Positions 1 to 7,236 of a DNA stretch of 10,822 bases are shown here, in pieces. Position numbers and translations under genes: made by a program. Numbering within the stretch: position 1 is the first letter of the stretch; each line of letters opens with the position of its first letter. Under the pieces are notes generated by a model. It searched no databases and was not told where the DNA came from. It saw only the letters and a program-made list of their open reading frames with translations. The stretch is from Thermoleophilia bacterium (GTDB lineage: Bacteria > Actinomycetota > Thermoleophilia > Gaiellales > Gaiellaceae): assembly GCA_025935275.1 (NCBI GenBank), contig JAICVP010000050.1:1-10822 (forward strand). Reading direction: 5' to 3'.

Positions 1-1
1 G

Positions 2-769
2 CCAGGCGCGCCGCTGCTCACCGTGGACGAGCTGTACGTGGACGACGAGCGCGGCCTCGAAGCCGTCCGCGGCATCTCGTTGGACGTGCACGCGGGCGAG
101 ATCGTCGGCATCGCCGGCGTCGACGGCAACGGCCAGTCGGAACTCATCGACGCGATCACAGGCTTGCGCCGCTCGAAGGCAGGCCGGATCACCGTGAACA
201 AGCGCGACCTCACGAAGGAGTCGCCGCGGGAGTGCATCGACGCGGGCGTCGGCCACATCCCTGAGGACCGGCAGCTGCGCGGTCTCGTCCTCGATTTCTC
301 GCTCGCAGAGAACATCGCGCTGCACGACTACCGCGAGGAGCCAGACTCGAAGCGCGGCTGGCTCTTCCCGAAGAGGTTGATCGCGCGGGCGCGCACCCTC
401 CTGAAGGAGTTCGACGTGCGCGGAGGGGGCCCCGAGACGAAGGCTGTCTCACTCTCCGGCGGCAATCAGCAGAAGGTGATCGTCGCTCGCGAGGTGTCGC
501 GCGACCCGAGCGTGCTCGTGGCCGCGCAGCCGACCCGGGGCCTCGACGTCGGCGCGATCGAGTTCGTGCATCGCCGACTGGTGGAGGAACGCGACGAGGG
601 GCGCGCGATTCTGCTTGTCTCGTTCGAGCTCGACGAGATCCTCTCGCTCTCCGACCGCATCCTCGTCATCTACGAGGGCCAGATCGTCGCCGAGTACGGG
701 CCCGACGTCTCCGAAGAGGAGATCGGGCTCGCCATGCTCGGCGGCAAGAAAGAGGAGACAGCGGCGTGA
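2..769 (+). CDS. ABC transporter ATP-binding protein, BMP/nucleoside type, C-terminal nucleotide-binding domain (5' partial)
   Basis: This is the second ATPase domain of a two-domain ABC protein of the NupO/RbsA type, which powers uptake of nucleosides (or simple sugars) from the cytoplasmic face of the membrane. The frame is open to the left edge, so the N-terminal half lies outside. GTG at 23 falls inside the domain and is not the true start. Visible motifs are a degenerate Walker A (GVDGNGQSE, 116-142), the family motif IPEDR, the signature LSGGNQQK (452-475), and a Walker B/D-loop reading AAQPTRGLDVGA with Gln in place of the catalytic Glu. The switch His is also absent (LLVSFELDE). Such degeneration is normal for the second domain in this family, so I do not read it as decay. 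The stop overlaps the next permease by four bases. Substrate is inferred from the permease pair. Confidence 0.93.
   Translation, partial: PGAPLLTVDELYVDDERGLEAVRGISLDVHAGEIVGIAGVDGNGQSELIDAITGLRRSKAGRITVNKRDLTKESPRECIDAGVGHIPEDRQLRGLVLDFSLAENIALHDYREEPDSKRGWLFPKRLIARARTLLKEFDVRGGGPETKAVSLSGGNQQKVIVAREVSRDPSVLVAAQPTRGLDVGAIEFVHRRLVEERDEGRAILLVSFELDEILSLSDRILVIYEGQIVAEYGPDVSEEEIGLAMLGGKKEETAA
753..757 (+). promoter_or_regulatory. Shine-Dalgarno site for the first permease
   Basis: AGGAG lies inside the last codons of the ATPase gene, eight bases before the GTG at 766. It supports that GTG as the start of the permease and indicates translational coupling across the GTGA overlap. Confidence 0.7.
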
Positions 770-1971
770 CCGAGGGCGCGGGCGCCGGCAACGACTCCGG
801 CTACCAGGTAGTCAGCCGCTGGTACTCGGGCCTCGGCGGCTTCTTCACCGCCGTGGCGGCTGCCGTCCTCGCCTTCTTCGTCGGCGGCCTCGTAGTGGTC
901 GCGACCGGACACGACCCGTTCGCCGCGTACAAGGCGATCTTCTCGGGCACCGGGCTCAACTGGTTCTTCCCGTGGGTGCAGGGCGACGAGCGGTTCAGCG
1001 CCGCTCTCGACCTCCAGCAGACGCTGATCATCACCACGCCGCTCATTCTCACCGCGCTCGCGGTCGCGTTCGCCTTCCGCTGCGGGATGTTCAACATCGG
1101 CGGGCAGGGGCAGTATTTCGTCGGCCTCCTGACCGCGCTCTACCTCGGGCACATCTTCGTGGGGATGCCGCGCCCGCTGCACATCCTCATCTGCATTGTC
1201 GGCGCCATCATCGGCGGCGCGATCTGGGCCGGGATCGCGGGCTTCCTGAAAGCCGCCTTCGGAGCCCACGAGGTCATCTCGACGATCATGCTCAACTGGA
1301 TCGCCCTCTGGGTGGGCAAATATCTCGTCGAGCTCGGGGGCTGGATGCAGGGCACCGAGCCGGACGTGCCGCGCTCCTACGACATCGCGGACTCGGCGAA
1401 GCTCTGGCCGATCTGGGGCGCGCTGCAGCCGCTGCACGCCGGGATCTTCATCGCGCTCTTCTCGCTCGTCGTCTACCACCTGCTGCTGAACAGGACGACG
1501 CTCGGCTACGAGGTGCGCGCGGTCGGCTTCAACCCCGAGGCAGCGCGCTACGGCGGGATCAACGTGTCGAAGAACTACATCCTCGCCATGGGAATCGCGG
1601 GCGCCTTCGCGGGTCTCGGAGGCGCGCTGGACATCCTCGGGTGGAAGTTCCACCAGGCGATCAACGACTACGACGTGAGCTTCGTCGGGTTCGTCGGGAT
1701 CGCCGTTGCGCTGCTCGGCCGCAACAAGGCTGTGGGGATCCTCTTCGCAGCGCTCCTCTTCGGCGCGCTGCAGGTGGGCACCTCGCCTAGGCAGCTCTCG
1801 GGCACCGATTTCCCCGCCGAACTGGCCACCAACCTCTCGACGATGATCCAGGCGCTCATCATCCTCTTCGTCGGCGCCGAGCTTCTGATCATCTACGCCT
1901 GGAACGCGCGGAAGAAGGTCGGCCTCACCGGCACCTCGCCGCCGCCCAGAGTGAAAGCGCAGGAACTCTAA
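766..1971 (+). CDS. ABC transporter permease, NupP/YufP-like (BPD_transp_2)
   Basis: Inner-membrane subunit of the BMP-type nucleoside importer, 401 residues. The sequence is largely hydrophobic, with a first helix around residues 24-46. Family motifs include FNIGGQGQ (109-116), HEVISTIMLN (168-177) and a cytoplasmic coupling segment containing VGFNPEAARYGG (253-264), which would contact the ATPase. It ends in a charged tail. The start is GTG at 766, sharing GTGA with the ATPase stop and preceded by AGGAG. The stop TAA shares one base with the ATG of the next permease. Such permeases work as a pair of unlike subunits, and the partner is the next gene. Family is secure. Nucleosides are the likely cargo by homology to B. 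subtilis NupNOPQ and the S. mutans Bmp system, but a sugar cannot be excluded. Confidence 0.94.
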   Translation: MTEGAGAGNDSGYQVVSRWYSGLGGFFTAVAAAVLAFFVGGLVVVATGHDPFAAYKAIFSGTGLNWFFPWVQGDERFSAALDLQQTLIITTPLILTALAVAFAFRCGMFNIGGQGQYFVGLLTALYLGHIFVGMPRPLHILICIVGAIIGGAIWAGIAGFLKAAFGAHEVISTIMLNWIALWVGKYLVELGGWMQGTEPDVPRSYDIADSAKLWPIWGALQPLHAGIFIALFSLVVYHLLLNRTTLGYEVRAVGFNPEAARYGGINVSKNYILAMGIAGAFAGLGGALDILGWKFHQAINDYDVSFVGFVGIAVALLGRNKAVGILFAALLFGALQVGTSPRQLSGTDFPAELATNLSTMIQALIILFVGAELLIIYAWNARKKVGLTGTSPPPRVKAQEL

Positions 1972-3179
1972 TGTCCGTCGCGGCCGCGATCCAGGACCGA
2001 AGCTGGGTCCGCAAGCTCGCCGAGACGAAGACGATCGCCTGGTACGGGATCGGTCTCGGCCTGCTCGCGTTCTGGCTCGCGCTCCCGCCCTGGGATGTTC
2101 GCTTCGAAGGCGGCCCGATCGCGGTCGGCATCGCCGGCCTGGCCTGCGGGCTTTGGGCTCTCTCCCATGACGAGAAGCGTCTGGGCTGGTGGGCGGTCGC
2201 CGTCGCGATCGGCGGAACCGCCGCAGCGCTCTGGGCGCAGACCAAGGACACGGACTCCCTCGACGCGGTCGTCAACGCAGGTCTCTTCGCCGCGACGATC
2301 CGCTTCGCGACCCCGCTCGCCTTCGCGGCGATGGGCGGCATTTTCTGCGAGCGCTCGGGGGTGATCAACGTCGGTCTCGAAGGGATGATGCTCTCCGGCG
2401 CCTTCTTCGGGATCTGGGCCGCAGCCTGGAGCGGCTCGTGGGTCGTCGGGATCCTGATGGCGATGGTGTTCGGGGGCGCGCTAGCGCTCATCCATGCCTT
2501 CTTCTCGATTCACCTGCGCGCGGATCAGATCGTCAGCGGTTTCGCCATCAACTTCCTCGCCCTCGGGCTGACGGGCTACCTCTTCCGGTACATCTACGGA
2601 ACGGAGGGAACGCCCTCCGACGTCGCGCGCATCCCGACGGTGACCGTCCCCGGGCTCGACAAGATCCCGTTCATCGGCGACGTGATCGGCTCCATGAGCC
2701 TGATGATCTGGCTGATGCTCGTCCTGCTGATCCTGAGCTGGGTGGTGCTCTTCAAGACGCCGATCGGCCTGCGGATCCGCTCCGTCGGCGAGCATCCGAA
2801 GGCAGCGGACACGGTCGGAATCTCCGTCTACGGGATCCGCTACGCGTGCGTCGTCCTCTCGGGGATGCTGGCCGCGCTCGGCGGCGCATACCTCTCGATC
2901 GGGTTCGTCGGCTCCTTCAACGAGAACATGACGGCCGGCCGCGGCTACATCGCCCTCGCCGCGGTCATCTTCGGCAAGTGGCGGCCCTTCCCGGCTTTCG
3001 CGGCCTGTCTCCTCTTCGGCTTCTCGAGCGGGCTCGCCCAGCGTCTGCAGAACGAGGCCGGCATCTCGTCCAACCTCTTGCAAACGCTTCCGTACATCCT
3101 CACGCTCATCGCGCTGATCGGAGTGGTCGGCCGCTCGCGCGGCCCGGCCGCGGTCGGCCGCCCGTACGTCAAGCAGTGA
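1971..3179 (+). CDS. ABC transporter permease, NupQ/YufQ-like, with N-terminal extra membrane segments
   Basis: Second permease of the importer, 402 residues. The conserved core starts near residue 100 and carries GVINVGLEGMM (130-140), the coupling segment GLRIRSVGEHPKAADTVGI (266-284) and a final conserved block from FNENMTAGRG (316-325) to FGKWRP (334-339). These are hallmarks of the shorter YufQ-type subunit, usually a little over 300 residues. The first ~95 residues are additional and contain about three hydrophobic segments (roughly 23-39, 49-64 and 72-90). Start ATG at 1971 overlaps the preceding TAA by one base, with AGGAA (1961-1965) five bases upstream. It pairs with the preceding permease and the ATPase. 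The role of the extension is unknown. Confidence 0.94.
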   Translation: MSVAAAIQDRSWVRKLAETKTIAWYGIGLGLLAFWLALPPWDVRFEGGPIAVGIAGLACGLWALSHDEKRLGWWAVAVAIGGTAAALWAQTKDTDSLDAVVNAGLFAATIRFATPLAFAAMGGIFCERSGVINVGLEGMMLSGAFFGIWAAAWSGSWVVGILMAMVFGGALALIHAFFSIHLRADQIVSGFAINFLALGLTGYLFRYIYGTEGTPSDVARIPTVTVPGLDKIPFIGDVIGSMSLMIWLMLVLLILSWVVLFKTPIGLRIRSVGEHPKAADTVGISVYGIRYACVVLSGMLAALGGAYLSIGFVGSFNENMTAGRGYIALAAVIFGKWRPFPAFAACLLFGFSSGLAQRLQNEAGISSNLLQTLPYILTLIALIGVVGRSRGPAAVGRPYVKQ

Positions 3180-3505
3180 GCCGAAACCCGCAGGCAGTGT
3201 GGGCCTTCCTCCTGGCCCTCGCGGCCCTCGCCGTGCTCGGGGGCACCCTCGCTGCGGCCCACTACACGAGCTACGTGGATCTTTACCGGGGGATCGCGGC
3301 CGTTCCGGTCGGGTTTGTGCTCGCGTTCTTCTCGATGCGGATGGCCCGGCGCGCGCGACTCGAGTACGACCGGTCGCTGGGGCGAAGCGGGGGACGGGGG
3401 CTCGCCACCGCAGCCCGCATCCTGGGCGGCTTTGCGCTCCTGCTCGCAATCACCGGTGCTCTCGCCCTCGGCGTCTTCGCGGTACTCACCCTGGCTTCGC
3501 GCTAG
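3176..3505 (+). CDS. Small three-helix membrane protein of unknown function at the end of the transporter operon
   Basis: I do not recognise this 109-residue protein. It has hydrophobic segments at about 8-28, 38-54 and 80-106. A strongly basic loop (55-80, containing RMARRARLEY) lies between the second and third, which predicts N-inside, C-outside topology. The start chosen is GTG at 3176, which shares GTGA with the permease stop in the same style as the upstream joins. GTG at 3197 is an in-frame alternative, and neither has a clear Shine-Dalgarno site. The same frame stays open far upstream through the permease gene, but that part is an arginine-rich shadow. The hydrophobic pattern begins exactly after the permease stop. 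It may assist the transporter or belong to the rodZ-like gene that follows; both are guesses. Confidence 0.72.
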   Translation: MSRNPQAVWAFLLALAALAVLGGTLAAAHYTSYVDLYRGIAAVPVGFVLAFFSMRMARRARLEYDRSLGRSGGRGLATAARILGGFALLLAITGALALGVFAVLTLASR

Positions 3506-3524
3506 GGCACGGGGCCCCGGGCGC

Positions 3525-3530
3525 TACAAT
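3525..3530 (+). promoter_or_regulatory. Possible -10 element for the rodZ-cinA-thpR-recA cluster
   Basis: TACAAT stands out in the 36-base gap (3506-3541) before the rodZ-like GTG, in otherwise almost pure G/C sequence. Transcription starting about seven bases downstream would give a leader of only four or five bases. No convincing -35 box lies at the normal distance, and no Shine-Dalgarno site precedes the GTG. Both facts fit a short-leader or leaderless mRNA. Confidence 0.4.
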
Positions 3531-3541
3531 CCCGGTTCCCC

Positions 3542-4294
3542 GTGTTCGAGATCGGCAACAGCCTGCGTGAAGCTCGGCTGCGCCAAGGTTACGAGCTCCC
3601 CCGAGTAGAAGCGGATACCAAGATCCGCGCGAAGTACTTGCGGGCGCTCGAGGAGGAGCGCTTCGAGGTCCTGCCCGGCGAGACATACGTCAAGGGCTTC
3701 CTGCGCACCTACTCGGAATACCTCGGCCTCGACGGCCAGCTGTACGTGGACGAGTTCAACTCCCGGTTCACCCGGGAGGAGGAGCCGCTGGCAGCGCCGC
3801 GTCCGAGCAGGCAGGCCTCACGCGCTCGGGCGGTGGAGTCGAACTTCGTCATCGTTGCCCTCGCCGGGATCGTCGCCGTCACCATCCTCGTGGTCGTCGC
3901 CTGGAAATTCGGCTCGACGGGGCCGGAGCAGTCCACCGGATTCCAGCCGCAGACGACCACGCCCGCGGCCTCGACGGGTACGTCGACCAAGGAGGCGGAC
4001 ACGACTCCGCCCCCGCCGAGCTCGAAGAAGGCGAAGCTCGTCCTCTACGCCGAGGGCGGCGACTGCTGGCTGCAGGTGCGCTCCAAGTCGGCGACGGGCA
4101 AACTCCTCTACGAAGGCACCCTTCAGGCCGGGCAGACTCAGCGTTTCGTGGACGACAAGCGCCTCTGGATGCAGCTCGGCGCACCGGCCTACCTGAAGGC
4201 GACCGTGAACGGCCAGCGGGTTCACAACATGCCCGGCGACCCCGCCATCGCCGTCGTCAAGGCCGACGGACTGCACGTCGTTTCGACCGCGTAG
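3542..4294 (+). CDS. rodZ: RodZ-like protein: HTH domain, membrane anchor, extracytoplasmic DUF4115 domain
   Basis: Single-pass membrane protein of 250 residues with the RodZ layout. Residues 1-75 form a cytoplasmic helix-turn-helix of the HTH_25 type (GNSLREARLRQGYEL, then ETYVKGFLRTYSEYLGLD). A basic linker follows. A transmembrane helix lies at about 101-123, then a Thr/Pro/Ser-rich linker (125-162). A C-terminal beta-rich domain of the DUF4115 kind (165-250) contains CWLQVRSKSATGKLLYEGTL. In RodZ proteins the HTH binds the cytoskeletal protein MreB rather than DNA, to guide cell elongation. No mreB is visible here, so that role is inferred. Start is GTG at 3542 with no Shine-Dalgarno site. 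Its TAG stop is followed at once, in the same frame, by the TTG of cinA. Confidence 0.85.
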   Translation: MFEIGNSLREARLRQGYELPRVEADTKIRAKYLRALEEERFEVLPGETYVKGFLRTYSEYLGLDGQLYVDEFNSRFTREEEPLAAPRPSRQASRARAVESNFVIVALAGIVAVTILVVVAWKFGSTGPEQSTGFQPQTTTPAASTGTSTKEADTTPPPPSSKKAKLVLYAEGGDCWLQVRSKSATGKLLYEGTLQAGQTQRFVDDKRLWMQLGAPAYLKATVNGQRVHNMPGDPAIAVVKADGLHVVSTA

Positions 4295-5575
4295 TTGGCT
4301 CCTCCACGGGCCGTCGTCGTCGTCACGGGGAGCGAGCTCGTTCGCGGCGACCGCCGCGACCTGAACGGCCCGTTTCTCGCCCGTGACCTGACCCGCCTCG
4401 GGCTCGAACCCGACCGGGTCGTGGTCGTAGGTGACCAGCCCGAGGAGCTTGCCGCAGCACTCGAGGACGGACTTCGCGCGGACCTCTGCGTCGTCTCCGG
4501 CGGGCTTGGGCCGACGCACGACGACCGGACAGTGGAGCTCCTCGCTGCCGCGGCGGGACGTTCGCTCGCGGTCGACGAGGACCTCGCCGCGGAGATCGAG
4601 GCGTTCTCGCGCGGCGTGGCAGAGCGGCTCAAGCGCCCCTTCGGGGATTTTCTCCCGGGAATCCGCAAGCAGGCGTCGCTCCCGGAAGGCGGCGTTTCGC
4701 TCGGGCTTGCGGGAACGGCGCCCGCAATCCTGCTCGAGCACGGCGACGGCCGAGTGGCGATCGCGCTCCCCGGGCCACCGGCCGAGCTGCGGCGCCTCTG
4801 GCCGAACGCGATCGCCCATCCCGCCTTCGCGGAGATCCTGAGGCGGGCGGACGCGCCCGCGCGCAGGTCGCTTCGCTTCTTCGGGCCCACGGAGTCTGCC
4901 GTCGCCCGCGTCCTCGACGAGCACGGGGGAGATGGGGACGGGATCGAGGCGACCGTCTGCGCGCGCGATCTGGAGATCCACGTCGACCTGCTCGTACGGC
5001 GGCCCGGCAGCGAAGCTGCCGCTGCAGCTCTGGCCGAAGCCTTGGTGGAGGCCTTCGGGGACGACCTCTTCGCCACCGACGACGAGCGACCGGTCGAGGA
5101 GATCGTGCTCGACCTCTGCCGGGACCGCGGTCTCACCCTGGCCACCGCCGAGTCGTGCACGGGCGGGCTGATCGGCGCGCGACTCACCGACATCGCCGGG
5201 TCGAGCGACGTCTTCCTCGGCGGTGTCATCGCCTATTCGAACGACGTCAAGGAACAGCAGCTCGGTGTGCCCGGCGAGCTTCTGCGCGAACTTGGAGCGG
5301 TCTCCGCGGAGGTAGGGGCCGCAATGGCCGCCGGCGCGCGGAAGGAGCTGGGCGCCGACGTGGCGATCGCCGACACGGGCGTCGCGGGCCCGGGAGGCGG
5401 CACGCCTGAGAAGCCCGTGGGACTCGTTTTCGTAGCGGTCGAATCTCCTTTCGGAGGGTCGACGGAGCGGTTCCAGCTCCCCGGAGATCGCGAGGCGGTC
5501 AGGGCCCGGGCGTGCGCGCTTGCATTGCATCTCATCCGCCGGCATCTCGTTGCATTCGACGACTCTGGCTCATGA
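4295..5575 (+). CDS. cinA: CinA: MoCF-like domain plus nicotinamide-nucleotide amidase domain
   Basis: CinA family protein of 426 residues, the full usual length. The N-terminal MoCF/COG1058 domain (about 1-165) has TGSELVRG (11-18), SGGLGPTHDDRT (68-79) and LPGPPAEL (158-165). A linking segment follows. The C-terminal CinA domain (about 265-420) has AESCTGG (285-291) with the expected nucleophilic serine, and GVAGPGGGTPEKPVG (362-376). That domain deamidates nicotinamide mononucleotide to nicotinate mononucleotide, recycling the by-product of NAD-dependent DNA ligase. The MoCF domain has been linked to ADP-ribose hydrolysis in some homologues. Start is TTG at 4295, directly abutting the rodZ stop; no ATG or GTG fits the domain edge. 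The end overlaps thpR by four bases (ATGA). CinA genes next to recA are known in pneumococcus and Deinococcus. Confidence 0.95.
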   Translation: MAPPRAVVVVTGSELVRGDRRDLNGPFLARDLTRLGLEPDRVVVVGDQPEELAAALEDGLRADLCVVSGGLGPTHDDRTVELLAAAAGRSLAVDEDLAAEIEAFSRGVAERLKRPFGDFLPGIRKQASLPEGGVSLGLAGTAPAILLEHGDGRVAIALPGPPAELRRLWPNAIAHPAFAEILRRADAPARRSLRFFGPTESAVARVLDEHGGDGDGIEATVCARDLEIHVDLLVRRPGSEAAAAALAEALVEAFGDDLFATDDERPVEEIVLDLCRDRGLTLATAESCTGGLIGARLTDIAGSSDVFLGGVIAYSNDVKEQQLGVPGELLRELGAVSAEVGAAMAAGARKELGADVAIADTGVAGPGGGTPEKPVGLVFVAVESPFGGSTERFQLPGDREAVRARACALALHLIRRHLVAFDDSGS

Positions 5576-6129
5576 TTCCCCTCGGTAGGGTGGAGGGCGA
5601 TGAGCGATTACGGCTCTTCTGTGCCCTGCTCCTGCCTCCCGCTGCCGTGGACGGCCTCGTTGCCTGGCAGGCCGCCGAGCTCGAGGGCCGAGAGCTGCGC
5701 GTCGTCTCGCCCGGGAATCTCCATGTCACGCTCGCATTTCTCGGTGCCACTGCCGCAGCTCGGTCAGGGGAGGTCGTCGATGCGCTGCGGGGGGCCTGCG
5801 CGGGTCGCGAACGCCCGCTGTTCGCCGTCGAGCGGTACCGCGAGACCAGGAGCGTGGCGATGATCGTTCTCGCGGACAAGGGGGGCCGCGGAGAGGCCAT
5901 CGCAGAGACGCTCTTCGGCGCTCTCGAGGAACGCGACCTCTATACGCGCGAAGCGCGCCGCTGGCTTCCGCACGTCACGGTTGCGCGCTTTCGCGACCGT
6001 CCGCGCGCTCGGCCGCCGCTCCCCGACCTCGGTGAATTCGCTCCGTCCGACGCGGCCGTGATGATTTCCCGTCTGCGTCCGGGCGGCGCGCAGTACGAAG
6101 TCTTCGAAACGGTGTCGTTAGGAGGTTGA
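5572..6129 (+). CDS. thpR: RNA 2',3'-cyclic phosphodiesterase / 2'-5' RNA ligase family
   Basis: ThpR (LigT) of the 2H phosphoesterase superfamily, 185 residues. It opens the 2',3'-cyclic phosphate of RNA ends and in some homologues reversibly joins tRNA halves through a 2'-5' bond. Both catalytic HxTx motifs are present: HVTL at 51-54 and HVTV at 134-137. The typical start block RLFCALLLPP (13-22) and the C-terminal pattern LRPGGAQYEVFETV (168-181) are also present. The start chosen is ATG at 5572, which shares ATGA with the cinA stop. GTG at 5590 in the same frame also precedes the conserved core, and an upstream in-frame start at 5512 would add shadow residues inside cinA. The cinA-ligT-recA order matches the Deinococcus radiodurans operon. 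The end overlaps or abuts recA. Confidence 0.93.
   Translation: MIPLGRVEGDERLRLFCALLLPPAAVDGLVAWQAAELEGRELRVVSPGNLHVTLAFLGATAAARSGEVVDALRGACAGRERPLFAVERYRETRSVAMIVLADKGGRGEAIAETLFGALEERDLYTREARRWLPHVTVARFRDRPRARPPLPDLGEFAPSDAAVMISRLRPGGAQYEVFETVSLGG
6120..6126 (+). promoter_or_regulatory. Strong Shine-Dalgarno site that sets the recA start
   Basis: AGGAGGT is a near-perfect match to the 16S rRNA tail. It ends on the first base of the TTG at 6126, so that codon cannot be its start. The in-frame TTG at 6135 lies eight bases downstream, an ideal spacing. The site overlaps the last codons of thpR. Confidence 0.75.
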
Positions 6130-6134
6130 ACGCC

Positions 6135-7235
6135 TTGGAGCGTGAGCAAGCACTCGACGCCGCTCTGAGCCAGATCGAGCGGCAGTACGGCAAAGGCACG
6201 GTCATGAAGATGGGCGACCAGGCCCAGATTGCGATTCCATCGATCTCGACGGGGTCGCTCTCGCTCGACGTCGCGCTCGGGGTTGGCGGCCTGCCCCGCG
6301 GTCGCATCGTCGAGATCTTCGGCCCGGAATCCTCGGGCAAGACCACGCTGGTCTACCACGTGATCGCCGAGGCCCAACGGCGCGGCGGGATCTGCGCCTT
6401 CATCGACGCCGAGCACGCGATGGACCCGTCGTACGCCAGGCGAATCGGCGTCAACATCGACGATCTCCTCGTCTCCCAGCCCGACCACGGCGAGCAGGCG
6501 CTCGAGATCGCCGAGCTTCTCATCCGCAGCGGCGCGGTCGACGTCGTCGCAGTCGACTCCGTGGCCGCACTGACGCCCAAGGCCGAGATCGAGGGCGAGA
6601 TGGGGGACAGCCACGTCGGCCTGCAGGCGCGCCTCATGAGCCAGGCGCTCCGCAAGCTCGCCGGCACCCTCAACCGCACCGGCACCGTGGCCCTCTTCAC
6701 GAACCAGCTCCGCGAAAAGATCGGGGTCATGTTCGGGAACCCCGAGACGACCCCGGGCGGCCGGGCGCTGAAGTTCTACTCCTCTGTCCGCCTCGACATC
6801 AGGCGCATCGAGACGCTGAAGGAAGGCGTCGAGGCGATCGGCAACCGTGTCCGCGTCAAGGTCGTGAAGAACAAGGTCGCCCCGCCGTTCAAGCAGGCGG
6901 AGTTCGACATCATCTACGGCGACGGCATCTCGTGGGAGGGAACGGTTCTCGAAGTCGGTCTCGAGCGGAAGATCGTGCAGAAGTCCGGTTCCTACTTCAG
7001 CTACGGCGACGAGCGCCTCGGGCAGGGACGGCAGAACGCGACGGCGTTCCTCAAGGAGCACCCGGATGTCTCCGAGCAGATCCTCCGCGCGCTCCAGACG
7101 GACATCGGCCCGGACGCGGTCGTGTCCTCGCGCCTCTTGCCTATCAGCGACGACGCTGTTCAGCCGAGCAAGAAGGACGCCGACTCGGAGGCCGAGGCGG
7201 CCGAGCAGGCCGCGGACGAGGTCGCAGCCGCCTAA
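6135..7235 (+). CDS. recA: Recombinase RecA
   Basis: DNA-dependent ATPase that forms filaments on single-stranded DNA, catalyses strand exchange and triggers LexA cleavage. It is 366 residues from TTG 6135, normal for the family. Seen in order: Walker A GPESSGKTT (63-71), catalytic Glu in FIDAEHAMD (Glu 93), Walker B VVAVDS (137-142), loop L1 with EGEMGDSHVG, loop L2 starting FTNQLREKIG and containing GNPETTPGGR, and an acidic tail rich in Asp, Glu and Ala. TTG at 6126 would add three residues and overlap the thpR stop (TTGA), but the Shine-Dalgarno spacing favours 6135. I saw no GAAC-N4-GTTC LexA box in the gaps upstream, so expression probably comes from the cluster promoter. L2 has Thr where most RecA proteins have Ile (usual FINQ). 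The stop TAA is followed by recX. Confidence 0.97.
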   Translation: MEREQALDAALSQIERQYGKGTVMKMGDQAQIAIPSISTGSLSLDVALGVGGLPRGRIVEIFGPESSGKTTLVYHVIAEAQRRGGICAFIDAEHAMDPSYARRIGVNIDDLLVSQPDHGEQALEIAELLIRSGAVDVVAVDSVAALTPKAEIEGEMGDSHVGLQARLMSQALRKLAGTLNRTGTVALFTNQLREKIGVMFGNPETTPGGRALKFYSSVRLDIRRIETLKEGVEAIGNRVRVKVVKNKVAPPFKQAEFDIIYGDGISWEGTVLEVGLERKIVQKSGSYFSYGDERLGQGRQNATAFLKEHPDVSEQILRALQTDIGPDAVVSSRLLPISDDAVQPSKKDADSEAEAAEQAADEVAAA

Positions 7236-7236
7236 G

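Noticed and set aside
116..142. Degenerate Walker A and missing catalytic Glu in the ABC ATPase as a sign of pseudogenisation
   Set aside because: This is the normal state of the second nucleotide-binding domain in the NupO/RbsA type ATPases, and the frame is intact.
615..1790. Plus-strand frame of 391 codons overlapping the first permease
   Set aside because: Arg/Ser/Pro-rich shadow in another frame of a well-supported membrane protein gene.
3510..3519. CGGGGCCCCG perfect palindrome before rodZ
   Set aside because: Ten bases of pure G/C with no loop, expected by chance in this composition; no evidence for an operator.
3818..5545. Long minus-strand open frame (575 codons) opposite rodZ and cinA
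   Set aside because: Very GC-rich DNA gives long antisense open frames. The translation is Arg/Asp/Gly-rich with no domain, and both plus-strand genes under it are clearly real.
5808..5824. CGAAC-N7-GTTCG dyad inside thpR as a possible LexA box
   Set aside because: Spacing is seven rather than four and it lies in coding sequence; a chance match.
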